NCBI RefSeq assembly: GCF_001274895.1
Contig: NZ_CP006841.1
Coordinates: 186,001-250,000, forward strand
Length of the DNA: 64,000 nt
DNA from: Corynebacterium lactis RW2-5
Lineage (GTDB): Bacteria; Actinomycetota; Actinomycetes; Mycobacteriales; Mycobacteriaceae
Direction of reading: 5' to 3'
Shown here: piece by piece, positions 1-7,753 of the stretch
How positions within the stretch are numbered: position 1 is the first letter of the stretch
Layout: each line of letters opens with the position of its first letter
The notes under the pieces: model-generated
What the model was told of the DNA's origin: nothing
What the model saw: only the letters and a program-made list of their open reading frames with translations
Databases searched by the model: none
Made by a program: the position numbers and the translations under genes

Positions 1-506
1 TACTGATTGCGATGTTCCCGCAGGTATCTCTAGTCAGTCCGCTGTTCGACATCGAGAGGCGTCTCGGTCTGTTCGATTCGTGGCCGGGCCTGATTCTGCC
101 GTACATCACGTTCGCGCTGCCTATGGCAATTTTCATTCTCTCTTCGTTCTTCCGGGAGATTCCGTGGGAGTTGGAGAAGGCTGCCCAAATGGATGGCGCA
201 ACGCCGTTCCAAGCTTTCCGCCTGGTGGTCGCACCACTGGCGATTCCGGGGATTGTGACCGCCTCGATTCTGGTCTTCATTTTCGCCTGGAACGACTTCT
301 TGCTGGCGGTGTCGCTGACCTCTACGGAGGTGGCGCGGACGGCACCGGCGGCGATGGCGAACTTCACCGGCTCGTCGCAGTTCGACGAGCCCACCGGCTC
401 CATCGCGGCCGCCGCAATCGTGATTACCATTCCGATCATCATTTTCGTGATTATTTTCCAACGTCGAATCGTCGCCGGCCTGACTTCCGGCGCTGTGAAG
501 GGATAG
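1..506 (+). CDS. Carbohydrate ABC transporter permease, C-terminal part (MalG/SugB type), truncated by window edge
   Basis: Only the last ~168 residues are present; the frame is open to the first base and no start is visible. The protein has several hydrophobic helices and the cytoplasmic EAA loop that docks on the ATPase ([17 protein letters not shown]), which is diagnostic of binding-protein-dependent importers. The ending [12 protein letters not shown] resembles MalG/SugB permeases. The gene stops 12 bases before the ATPase gene, so the two form an operon. In corynebacteria this arrangement serves sugar uptake (maltose or trehalose type), but the substrate cannot be read from this fragment; the binding protein and partner permease must lie upstream of the window. 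Confidence 0.9.
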   Translation, partial: LIAMFPQVSLVSPLFDIERRLGLFDSWPGLILPYITFALPMAIFILSSFFREIPWELEKAAQMDGATPFQAFRLVVAPLAIPGIVTASILVFIFAWNDFLLAVSLTSTEVARTAPAAMANFTGSSQFDEPTGSIAAAAIVITIPIIIFVIIFQRRIVAGLTSGAVKG

Positions 507-518
507 GGCAGAAGACAA

Positions 519-1670
519 ATGGCTGAGATTGAACTGAAGCACGTATACAAGCGCTTTCCCGACGGTCATGTCGGCGTGGATGACGCGAACCTGAAGATCG
601 AGGACGGCGAGTTCATCATTCTCGTCGGCCCGTCGGGATGCGGTAAGTCGACGACGCTGAACATGATCGCCGGGTTGGAGGACATCTCCGATGGTGACCT
701 TCTCATTGGAGGTAAGCGTGTCAATGATGTGGCGCCGAAGGATCGCGATATCGCGATGGTGTTCCAGTCCTACGCGCTGTACCCGCACATGAGCGTGCGC
801 GACAATATTGCCTTCCCGCTGAAGCTGGCGAAGATGCCTAAGAAGGAGATTGACGCGAAGGTTTCGGAGGCCGCCGAGATTCTGGATCTCACGGAGTTTC
901 TGGATCGTAAGCCGTCGAATCTTTCGGGTGGTCAGCGCCAGCGTGTGGCTATGGGGCGTGCGATTGTGCGCCGCCCGAAGGTCTTCCTGATGGACGAGCC
1001 GCTGTCGAACCTCGACGCGAAGCTGCGCGTGCAGATGCGCACCGAGATCTCGCAGCTGCAGGAGCGCCTGGGAGTGACCACCGTCTATGTCACGCACGAC
1101 CAGACTGAGGCGATGACATTGGGCGACCGAGTTGTGGTGATGAAAAAGGGCGTTATCCAGCAGGTCGGCGCGCCGCATGAACTCTACGGCGCCCCGCGCA
1201 ATATCTTCGTCGCGGGCTTTATCGGCTCGCCCGCCATGAACTTTGTCCCCGCCACTGTTGCTAACGACGGCGCCAGCGTCGACACCGCTTTGGGGCGCCT
1301 GGCGCTGAGGACGAAATTGCAGCCGGGGCGCGCGGTGATTATTGGCTTGCGCCCGGAGGCCTTCGAGGATGCTGCTCTTACCGACACCACCGACACCACC
1401 GTCGAAACCCCGACGACCGAGGTGAAGGTCAACGTTTTGGAGTCGATGGGCTCCGAGCAATTTGTCCATTTCCCACTCCTGGAGGCTGATGTCAGTGGCC
1501 ACGCGGCTGCGGCTGAGGCGGGCATTGCTGAGAATTTCAATGGCATGCTTGTGGCTCGTGTCAGCGCCGAGTCGAAGGCGCGACGTGGGGAGTCGCTAAC
1601 GTTGACCATCAACACCGCGAAGGTACACGTCTTTGATGCGGAGTCCGGTGAAAACCTGGGCTTGAAGTGA
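519..1670 (+). CDS. Sugar ABC transporter ATP-binding protein, UgpC/MsiK/SugC family
   Basis: 383 residues, the usual length for MsiK/UgpC ATPases that energise carbohydrate importers. Walker A GPSGCGKST is at 37-45, the Q-loop Gln at 83, the signature LSGGQ at 135-139, Walker B LMDEP at 157-161 and the H-loop His at 193. The region after ~240 is the TOBE/regulatory domain that binds sugar-import regulators in this family. Residues ~287-301 form a Thr/Asp-rich spacer inside the TOBE region that looks like a lineage-specific insertion. The start ATG lies 12 bases after the permease stop. Whether the ATPase is dedicated to this importer or shared (as MsiK is) cannot be decided here. Confidence 0.92.
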   Translation: MAEIELKHVYKRFPDGHVGVDDANLKIEDGEFIILVGPSGCGKSTTLNMIAGLEDISDGDLLIGGKRVNDVAPKDRDIAMVFQSYALYPHMSVRDNIAFPLKLAKMPKKEIDAKVSEAAEILDLTEFLDRKPSNLSGGQRQRVAMGRAIVRRPKVFLMDEPLSNLDAKLRVQMRTEISQLQERLGVTTVYVTHDQTEAMTLGDRVVVMKKGVIQQVGAPHELYGAPRNIFVAGFIGSPAMNFVPATVANDGASVDTALGRLALRTKLQPGRAVIIGLRPEAFEDAALTDTTDTTVETPTTEVKVNVLESMGSEQFVHFPLLEADVSGHAAAAEAGIAENFNGMLVARVSAESKARRGESLTLTINTAKVHVFDAESGENLGLK

Positions 1671-1769
1671 TTGCTGCGATGTCCTCACCCGCTCTGACCT
1701 TCGCAGAATAGAAAAATCATTCTTTTGGCCGACACCGGTTGCCCCGGGCGAGTTTCTAGAATGGGGCGC

Positions 1770-2963
1770 ATGCTCAAACGGACGCCCCTGCTGCTTTTGG
1801 TGACAACCATCGTGACGATAGTCGTTGGGGTGCTGTCGGTGGGCGTCGCAATGCCGAACCCGGACACTTTGACGAAGGCGGAGAACCTCCGACTGGGGCT
1901 CTACCTCATCATTTCGGTGGTGCTGGGAGTTGTCGCATTAGCCTTGATGCCTCTAGCTTTGCGGGATGACCATGTCGGCCACGGCACTCGGTGGTGGTCG
2001 GTGGTCGCCGCGATGGTGGTTATTTTTATTGGCCCCACCGAATTCGCCATAGTGCCAGCAGTAATCGTGATGGTGTCGCTGGCATCGCGGCGCACGTGGT
2101 GGCTTACGCTGTTGACACTTGCCATGGGGGCGGTAAGCCTGACGTTTGAGTTGACCGTGCGTACGCGCTTTTTCCCGCTCGAGGGAGATCCGGTGATGGC
2201 GTCGGATGTGCGGGACATCGCGGTAGTTTACTTGCTGTTTGCGGTGATAGTTCTGTTGATTGGTCAGTATCGTGGTGAGCGTCGGCGTCGTCAGGAGCTG
2301 TTGCGGCAGCGCCTGCGCCGCGCAGAGCGCTCTGCGGCGGTGGCTGCGGCGGAGGAGCGTACCCGTATCGCACGCGATATGCATGACTCTCTGTCGCATC
2401 GGCTTAGCCTTATTGGGGTGCATGCGGCAGTGTTGGCCAACCGAACGGATCTAAAGGCGGAGAAAATTCGTGAGGAGGCAGAGCTGATCCGGGTGCAGTC
2501 TGCTGAGGCTGTGGAGGATTTGCGCCAAACTCTGCGGGCGCTGCGGATGGATGATCGCGTTGATCCGCGCTCTTCTATCCCGGATATTGTCGCCGACGCG
2601 CGTCGCGCGGGCATGGATGTTGAGGTAGTGGATGACACTTTCGCCGGGATTAGCACCGTTGTTTCTGAGCTTCCGACTGTTGTTGCGCACTGCGTTTTCC
2701 GCGTGGTGCAGGAGGGGCTGACGAACGCGCGTAAGCACGCTCCCGGCCAGCCGGTCCGCCTGCTGGTCGCCGATTCGGAGGTGGGGCCGTTTCGCCTGTC
2801 TATGTCTAATCCGCTTGCCGACGCCCCTGACGCAGGCCCCGGTGGTGGCTTCGGGCTGGCAGGATTGAAGGAGCGAGCTCAGTTGGTCGGCGCGGTTCTC
2901 CACTCCCGGAAGTTGAGGGACAGTTTTGAGGTGGAGTTAGTGTTCCCTGCCGCATCCCTGTAG
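1770..2963 (+). CDS. Sensor histidine kinase, NarL/HisKA_3 class
   Basis: About 397 residues. The N-terminal ~175 residues hold five or six membrane helices with no large extracellular loop. A basic coiled-coil linker (GERRRRQELLRQ) follows, then the H-box RIARDMHDSLSH with the phospho-accepting His at 205, a dimerisation helix pair, and a C-terminal HATPase with FGLAGLKERA as G-box. It is paired with the LuxR-type regulator 33 bases downstream. I chose the ATG at 1770 because TAGAAT lies exactly 7 bases upstream (1757-1762), which fits a leaderless start; ATG 1761 and 1725 are in frame but have no ribosome site. Its signal is unknown. Confidence 0.88.
   Translation: MLKRTPLLLLVTTIVTIVVGVLSVGVAMPNPDTLTKAENLRLGLYLIISVVLGVVALALMPLALRDDHVGHGTRWWSVVAAMVVIFIGPTEFAIVPAVIVMVSLASRRTWWLTLLTLAMGAVSLTFELTVRTRFFPLEGDPVMASDVRDIAVVYLLFAVIVLLIGQYRGERRRRQELLRQRLRRAERSAAVAAAEERTRIARDMHDSLSHRLSLIGVHAAVLANRTDLKAEKIREEAELIRVQSAEAVEDLRQTLRALRMDDRVDPRSSIPDIVADARRAGMDVEVVDDTFAGISTVVSELPTVVAHCVFRVVQEGLTNARKHAPGQPVRLLVADSEVGPFRLSMSNPLADAPDAGPGGGFGLAGLKERAQLVGAVLHSRKLRDSFEVELVFPAASL
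2813..2823 (+). repeat. GCTTGCCGACG word
   Basis: In the histidine kinase gene, encoding PLADAP in the HATPase. Confidence 0.9.
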
Positions 2964-2996
2964 GCCACTGCTGAATAATCACTTGGAGTTGCCCAG

Positions 2997-3647
2997 ATGA
3001 ATGTTGAATCTGTCGGAACTGTTCGGGTCGTGCTTGCCGACGATGAGGAGTTGATGCGTAACGGCATCCGGATGCTCATTGAGGCTGACCCTGGGATCGA
3101 CGTAGTAGGGGAGGCGTCGAATGGCAAGGAAGCCCTCGCTGTGGTGGAGGAGTTGCGCCCGGACGTTGTGTTGATGGATATCCGTATGCCGGTTCTTGGT
3201 GGCATTGATGCGACGAGGAGACTGTGTGCGAAGGAAGACGGCCCTGCGGTGGTGATGCTGACTGCTTTCGATACGGACGAATTCATAGTCGATGCGCTTG
3301 AGGCGGGTGCCGCGGGGTTCTTACTGAAGAATTCCTCGTTGGAAGAACTTGTGGAAACCATCAAGGGCGCGGCAACGGGCCGTCCTTTGGTGAGTTTTGC
3401 CGTGCTTCAGCGTTTGACCACAATTGCAAAGCGGGGCCAGCACGCGGCGGGCACGGCAGCGCAGGAGTTGCTCAGCGTGCGGGAGAGGGAAGTTGCCGAG
3501 TTGATTGCTCGAGGGATGACGAATGTAGAGATTGCGGAACACCTGTTGATTTCGTTGCCGACGGTGAAATCCCATGTTGCGCGCATTATGACGAAGCTGG
3601 AGGCAACGAACCGTGTGCAGATTGCACTGCGCTTTGTGGAAGACTAG
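2997..3647 (+). CDS. Response regulator, NarL/FixJ family
   Basis: 216 residues. The receiver domain has the acidic pocket DDE at 15-17, phosphorylatable Asp61 in VLMDIRMP, and the conserved Thr and Lys (ML-T-AF, FLLKN). The C-terminal LuxR helix-turn-helix spans ~150-210 (REREVAELIARGMTNVEIA ... LPTVKSHVARI). It is the cognate partner of the histidine kinase immediately upstream and is probably co-transcribed. A weak GGAG precedes the ATG. Targets are not apparent. The next feature downstream is the SRP RNA, so it is not obviously linked to a regulated operon in the window. Confidence 0.92.
   Translation: MNVESVGTVRVVLADDEELMRNGIRMLIEADPGIDVVGEASNGKEALAVVEELRPDVVLMDIRMPVLGGIDATRRLCAKEDGPAVVMLTAFDTDEFIVDALEAGAAGFLLKNSSLEELVETIKGAATGRPLVSFAVLQRLTTIAKRGQHAAGTAAQELLSVREREVAELIARGMTNVEIAEHLLISLPTVKSHVARIMTKLEATNRVQIALRFVED
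3032..3042 (+). repeat. GCTTGCCGACG word
   Basis: At the start of the response regulator gene, encoding VLADDE. Confidence 0.9.
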
Positions 3648-3687
3648 CTGCCTCGTGTGACTTTTGGTGGGAGCCTGTAGTAGGCTG

Positions 3688-3785
3688 ACATCTCGGATCC
3701 CATGTGGCGTCCATCTCGTGAACTCCCCCAGGGCAGGAATGCAGCAAGGGTCAGCGAGCTCTGGCGGGTGCGTGGGGTCCCCTTT
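3688..3785 (+). ncRNA. ffs: Signal recognition particle 4.5S RNA (small bacterial type)
   Basis: The sequence holds the universally conserved SRP domain IV loops: CCAGGGCAGGAATGCAGCAA at about 3728-3747, followed by GGGTCAGCGAGCTCTGGCGGG. The ends pair (GGATCCCA near 3695 with TGGGGTCC at 3773-3780), giving one long hairpin. A run of six T follows at 3783-3788 as a terminator tail. ffs lies near dnaX in many actinobacteria; here a SulP gene, aspT and a small gene separate them. Exact ends are estimates within about 8 bases. Confidence 0.88.
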
Positions 3786-3907
3786 TTTATGAAATGAACA
3801 TATTCTTCACCGCGGTGCCATCGGGCCTGCGGTTTTGTTCGTTGTATGGGCTGCCGCACCGAGCCGCATCACACCACGGCAAGCCACGGGGGAGAGGAGC
3901 GCAATAT

Positions 3908-5452
3908 ATGCCGGAGGAAAAGTCGCAGCGACCAGTGCAAACATCACAACCAGACACCGCGCCCATCGGCGTCATCGATTCCTACAGGTACGCCTTCTCC
4001 TCTTTCTCCCGATTTAAAACGGAGATCCTTGCCGGCGCGGCGGTGTCCTTCGCGCTGATCCCCGAGGTCATTTCCTTCGCTGTTGTCGCAGGTGTGGATC
4101 CGGCAGTCGGCCTTTTCTCCTCAGTGGTCCTGGCTGTGGTCATCAGTTTCACCGGCGGCCGGCCAGCGCTCATCACCGCCGCCGCGGGATCCGTCGCCCT
4201 CGTCGTCGCTCCGCTTTCCCGGGAGTACGGCCTCGACTACCTCATCCCGGCGGTCGTCCTCGGCGCGCTGATGCAAATGGTCTTCGCCTGGCTGGGCATC
4301 GCCAAACTACAGAGATTCATCCCCCGCGGCGTAATGATTGGCTTCGTCAACGCCCTGGGCATCCTCATCTTCACCGCCCAGCTCGAGCACCTCATTGATG
4401 TCCCGTGGCTGGTCTATGTGCTCGTCGCCATTGGCCTGGCTATTATGGTCGTCCTCCCTCGCTTTACGACGGCCATTCCCGCGCCCCTGGTCACAGCCAT
4501 CATCGTGACCGCGGTCGCGCTTATCTCTGGCTGGGAGGTCCCGAACGTCGCTGATCAGGGCGAGCTCCCGCGCAGCCTGCCGGAGCTGCTCATCCCGGAT
4601 GTCCCCCTGAACCTGGATACCCTGAAGCTCATCGCACCGTACTCGCTGGCCATCGCCATTGTCGGCATCATGGAGTCGCTGATGACCGCGAAGCTCGTCG
4701 ACGACATCACCGACACCCACTCCGACAAGACCCGCGAGACCTTTGGCCTCGGCCTCGCCAATATCGCCGCCGGTTTCTTTGGTGGCATAGCCGGCTGCGC
4801 CATGATTGGGCAGACCATCGTCAATGTGAAGGAGTCACGCGGACGAACCCGCCTGTCCACCGCATTCGCCGGTATTTTCCTGCTGATTTTGATGCTGCTG
4901 TTGAACGACATCGTCGGCCGCATTCCGATGGCGGCCCTGGTTGCCGTGATGATTGTGGTCTCGTTTGTGACCGTCGATTGGCACTCTATTGCACCGCGCA
5001 CGCTGAAACTCATGCCGTGGTCGGAGACGCTGGTCATGCTGGTCACGGTTGTCGCCACGCTGATCACGCACAACCTGGCCATCGGAGTTGTGGTGGGCGT
5101 GGTGGTCGCGTCGTTGATGTTCGCGCGCCGCGTTGCGCACCTTGTGAATATCGAGAAGTCGCCGGAGCTTCGCGTAGCCGACGACGGCTCCTCCGTGCGC
5201 ACCTACCGTGTCACCGGTCAGCTGTTCTTCGCGTCCAGCAATGACCTCTACTACCAGTTCGACTACCAGGACACCGCCGACCGCATCGAGATCGACCTGT
5301 CTGGGGCCGAGGTGTGGGATGCCTCGACGGTGGCCGCGCTGGACTCTGTGACGCAGAAGTTCCACGCTAAGGGCGTGGACGTTGTCGTCGAGGGGCTCGA
5401 CGGCGCAAGCTTGGCGCGGCTGGAGAAGCTGAGCGGCAAACTCGCTGCTTAG
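3908..5452 (+). CDS. SulP family anion transporter with C-terminal STAS domain
   Basis: 514 residues from ATG 3908, which is preceded by a strong GGAGAGGAG at 3891-3899; upstream in-frame ATGs run into the SRP RNA region and are rejected. About 10-12 hydrophobic segments follow a short cytoplasmic N-terminus, beginning DILAGAAVSFAL-like (EILAGAAVSFALIPEVI), the SulP signature region. A STAS domain occupies the last ~100 residues (RTYRVTGQLFFAS ... IEIDLSGAEVWDASTVAAL). SulP proteins move sulfate, bicarbonate or other anions as symporters or exchangers; there is no carbonic anhydrase or sulfate-assimilation gene nearby to settle the substrate. It is a single gene with its own ribosome site. 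Confidence 0.88.
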   Translation: MPEEKSQRPVQTSQPDTAPIGVIDSYRYAFSSFSRFKTEILAGAAVSFALIPEVISFAVVAGVDPAVGLFSSVVLAVVISFTGGRPALITAAAGSVALVVAPLSREYGLDYLIPAVVLGALMQMVFAWLGIAKLQRFIPRGVMIGFVNALGILIFTAQLEHLIDVPWLVYVLVAIGLAIMVVLPRFTTAIPAPLVTAIIVTAVALISGWEVPNVADQGELPRSLPELLIPDVPLNLDTLKLIAPYSLAIAIVGIMESLMTAKLVDDITDTHSDKTRETFGLGLANIAAGFFGGIAGCAMIGQTIVNVKESRGRTRLSTAFAGIFLLILMLLLNDIVGRIPMAALVAVMIVVSFVTVDWHSIAPRTLKLMPWSETLVMLVTVVATLITHNLAIGVVVGVVVASLMFARRVAHLVNIEKSPELRVADDGSSVRTYRVTGQLFFASSNDLYYQFDYQDTADRIEIDLSGAEVWDASTVAALDSVTQKFHAKGVDVVVEGLDGASLARLEKLSGKLAA

Positions 5453-5730
5453 CCTGCCCGCTATCACCGCCGTCCCCGCTATGTCCGCCATGCTTGCCGA
5501 CGCGCCCGCCCCCGCCGCCGAAACCGCGGCACCGACCGCGCGCGCCGTTACCTTTCCCCCTCTCCCGGAATTTTTTTCGGGGCGTTGCGGGCGTCGTGAA
5601 GCAGGTACGGTGTTCTGCCAATCCGGGGTATGCCCTACACTTGTTTGCGAAGAGTAGACCTGCGCGGTAAGACCATTTGCCGCGCTAGAAGGTTCTACCG
5701 ACGTCCGACACCTGGGAGGGTACGTACACC
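5453..5730 (+). promoter_or_regulatory. Intergenic region with candidate aspT promoter
   Basis: The 278-bp gap carries one intergenic copy of the GCTTGCCGACG word (5492), a GC-rich tract, a CCCG/CGGG inverted repeat around a T-run near 5563-5582 that could end SulP transcription, and a possible -10 box TACACT at 5636-5641. That box is about 90 bases before aspT, which would leave a leader of roughly 80 bases. No convincing -35 is visible. Confidence 0.35.
5492..5502 (+). repeat. GCTTGCCGACG word
   Basis: Intergenic, between the SulP gene and aspT. Confidence 0.95.
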
Positions 5731-7002
5731 ATGGCCGTGGATTCCTTTGACGTACACGAGCTGGCGGCTCACAAGGATGAGTTCGCCAAGGCATACGAGG
5801 AGCTGAAGTCCCGTAACCTGTCGCTGAATCTGACCCGCGGCAAGCCGTCGTCGGAGCAGCTTGATTTCGCAAATGCTCTGCTGGGCCTGCCCGCCCCGGA
5901 TTACGTGTCGGCCTCGGGCGAGGACGTGCGCAACTACGGCAACGACAAGGGCATCACCGATATTCGCGCTATCTGGGCGGACCTGATGGACCTGCCGGTG
6001 GAAAATGTCCTGGCTCAGGATGCGTCGAGCCTGAACATCCAGTTCGACCTGATCTCGTGGGCGATGCAGTTCGGCAACGTCGATTCGGAGCGCCCGTGGA
6101 ATCAGGAGCCTGTGCTGAAGTGGCTGTGCCCGGTCCCGGGCTATGACCGCCACTTCGCCATCACTCAGCACTTCGGCATCGAGATGATCCAGGTGCCGAT
6201 GAATGAGGACGGCCCGGATATGGATGTCGTTGAGAAGCTAGTCGCAGCCGATCCGCAGATCAAGGGCATGTGGAATGTGCCGATGTTCTCCAACCCGACC
6301 GGCGTGACCTACAGCGCCGAGGTGTGCCGCCGCCTGGTGCAGATGGAGACCGCCGCGCCGGACTTCCGCCTGATGTGGGATAACGCCTACATGGTGCACA
6401 CTCTGACGGACGAATTCCCGGAGATTCACAATGTTATTGCCTGGGCGGAGGAGGCCGGCAACCCGAACCGCGTGTGGGCGTTCGGCTCCACCTCGAAGAT
6501 CACCTTCGCGGGCGCGGGCGTTGCTTTCTACGCTTCCTCCAAGGAGAACCTGGACAACTACCTGGCGCACGCTGGTATCCGCGGCATTGGCCCGAACAAG
6601 GTCAACCAGCTGGCTCACGCGAAGTTCTTCGGGGATGCCGAGGGTGTGCGTGAGCAGATGCGTCGTCACGCCGGCTCGCTGGCCCCGAAGTTTGACAAGG
6701 TCCTGCAGATCCTCGATTCCCGCCTGAGCGCTTACGGCGTGGCGGAGTGGTCGAAGCCGACCGGCGGTTACTTCATCAACTTGGATGTTGTCGATGGCAC
6801 CGCCCGCCGCGTGGTGGAGCTGGCGAAGGAGGCAGGCATCGCCCTGACCGGTTCCGGTTCCTCTTTCCCGCTGAAGCAGGATCCGAATGATCGCAACATT
6901 CGCCTGGCGCCGTCGCTACCTCCGATGGAGGAGCTCGAGGTCGCTATGGACGGCGTCGCCACTTGCGTGCTGCTCGCCGCCGCCGAGAAGGCAAGCGCTT
7001 AA
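5731..7002 (+). CDS. aspT: Aspartate aminotransferase, subgroup Ic (AspT type)
   Basis: 423 residues. It belongs to the fold-I PLP aminotransferases of the actinobacterial AspT type, which interconvert aspartate + 2-oxoglutarate with oxaloacetate + glutamate. The PLP-binding segment FGSTSKITFAGAG contains the Schiff-base Lys; the Asn-Pro turn FSNPTG and the WDNAY motif are present, and the C-terminal Arg region (NIRLAPSLPP) would bind the substrate carboxylate. The start ATG follows GGGAGGG at 5716-5722. Its position upstream of dnaX is the same as in other corynebacteria and mycobacteria (Rv3722c). Aspartate made here feeds the lysC-asd pathway about 18 kb away. Confidence 0.9.
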   Translation: MAVDSFDVHELAAHKDEFAKAYEELKSRNLSLNLTRGKPSSEQLDFANALLGLPAPDYVSASGEDVRNYGNDKGITDIRAIWADLMDLPVENVLAQDASSLNIQFDLISWAMQFGNVDSERPWNQEPVLKWLCPVPGYDRHFAITQHFGIEMIQVPMNEDGPDMDVVEKLVAADPQIKGMWNVPMFSNPTGVTYSAEVCRRLVQMETAAPDFRLMWDNAYMVHTLTDEFPEIHNVIAWAEEAGNPNRVWAFGSTSKITFAGAGVAFYASSKENLDNYLAHAGIRGIGPNKVNQLAHAKFFGDAEGVREQMRRHAGSLAPKFDKVLQILDSRLSAYGVAEWSKPTGGYFINLDVVDGTARRVVELAKEAGIALTGSGSSFPLKQDPNDRNIRLAPSLPPMEELEVAMDGVATCVLLAAAEKASA

Positions 7003-7009
7003 GGGCCGT

Positions 7010-7714
7010 ATGAATTTCGAGGAGACGAAGTTTTGGGTCTCCGGGCTTTTCCCCGGAGATCAGCAGGTCACCGAGCGTGTTTCGCTGCTTCCCGCGAGCG
7101 GTCGCCATGGCCAGGACCACGAGTCCGCGCCGCTTCGAGTCGCCGAGTTTTCGCTTTTCGACGGCTCCGTCGACCCTGATTCCGCTCGCCGCCCGGAGCT
7201 CGCTGCGGCGACGCTGGAGCTGGGGCGCAACTACTGCGGCCTGGTCGGTGCCGCGAAGACGGACATCCGCGTGGAGCTTTTTCACGTCGGCTACTCGGAT
7301 TTCCCGGTGGCGGACCTGGTGGCTGCGGCCGGTGCGCTGGTGGAGAACGAGCCGGAGTTGCTCTCTCCGATTCCGGGGCGGGTGCTGCCGGATGCGGTGC
7401 GCATCGCCACGGGCCAGGCCGTGTCCCAGCCGGTCGACGGCGCCGAGCGTTACACCGTCGCGCACGTGCTGTGCGCGGTTCCGTACGTGTGGAGAGACGG
7501 GGTGCCCAACGTCACGGAGATGCCGGGCAAGATCAATTATCACGAGGGCGATCCGGAGTCACCGCAGGGCCGGATGACCACGATGACGCAGTTGATCCCT
7601 ATTACCGACACTGAGCTGTCTTTCTACGAGGAGCATGGGCCGCAGGCGCTGATGCAGCGCTTGGCCGATGCGGATGCGGACTTGCGCGATTGGGAGCGGA
7701 AGACCGTCGTATAG
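7010..7714 (+). CDS. Conserved protein between aspT and dnaX, possible SUFU-like domain
   Basis: 234 residues from ATG 7010, seven bases after the aspT stop, with GGGCCGT upstream; longer in-frame starts overlap aspT. I do not recognise a firm family. The C-terminal segment MTQLIPITDTELSFYEEHG followed by a Leu-rich helix resembles the end of bacterial suppressor-of-fused-like domains, where a conserved LxPLTxxEL motif occurs, so that is the best guess. There is no signal peptide and no membrane segment; Trp, Pro and acidic residues are frequent. It is probably cytoplasmic and co-transcribed with aspT. No catalytic motif is visible. Confidence 0.6.
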   Translation: MNFEETKFWVSGLFPGDQQVTERVSLLPASGRHGQDHESAPLRVAEFSLFDGSVDPDSARRPELAAATLELGRNYCGLVGAAKTDIRVELFHVGYSDFPVADLVAAAGALVENEPELLSPIPGRVLPDAVRIATGQAVSQPVDGAERYTVAHVLCAVPYVWRDGVPNVTEMPGKINYHEGDPESPQGRMTTMTQLIPITDTELSFYEEHGPQALMQRLADADADLRDWERKTVV

Positions 7715-7753
7715 CGTGCGGGTCCAATCCGGGCGGGAAGGTAGGCTAGGCAC

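Noticed and set aside
30..1502. Long minus-strand frame of ~490 codons
   Set aside because: It runs antisense to the permease and ATPase genes, has an Arg/His-rich composition typical of antisense frames in high-GC DNA and no ribosome site.
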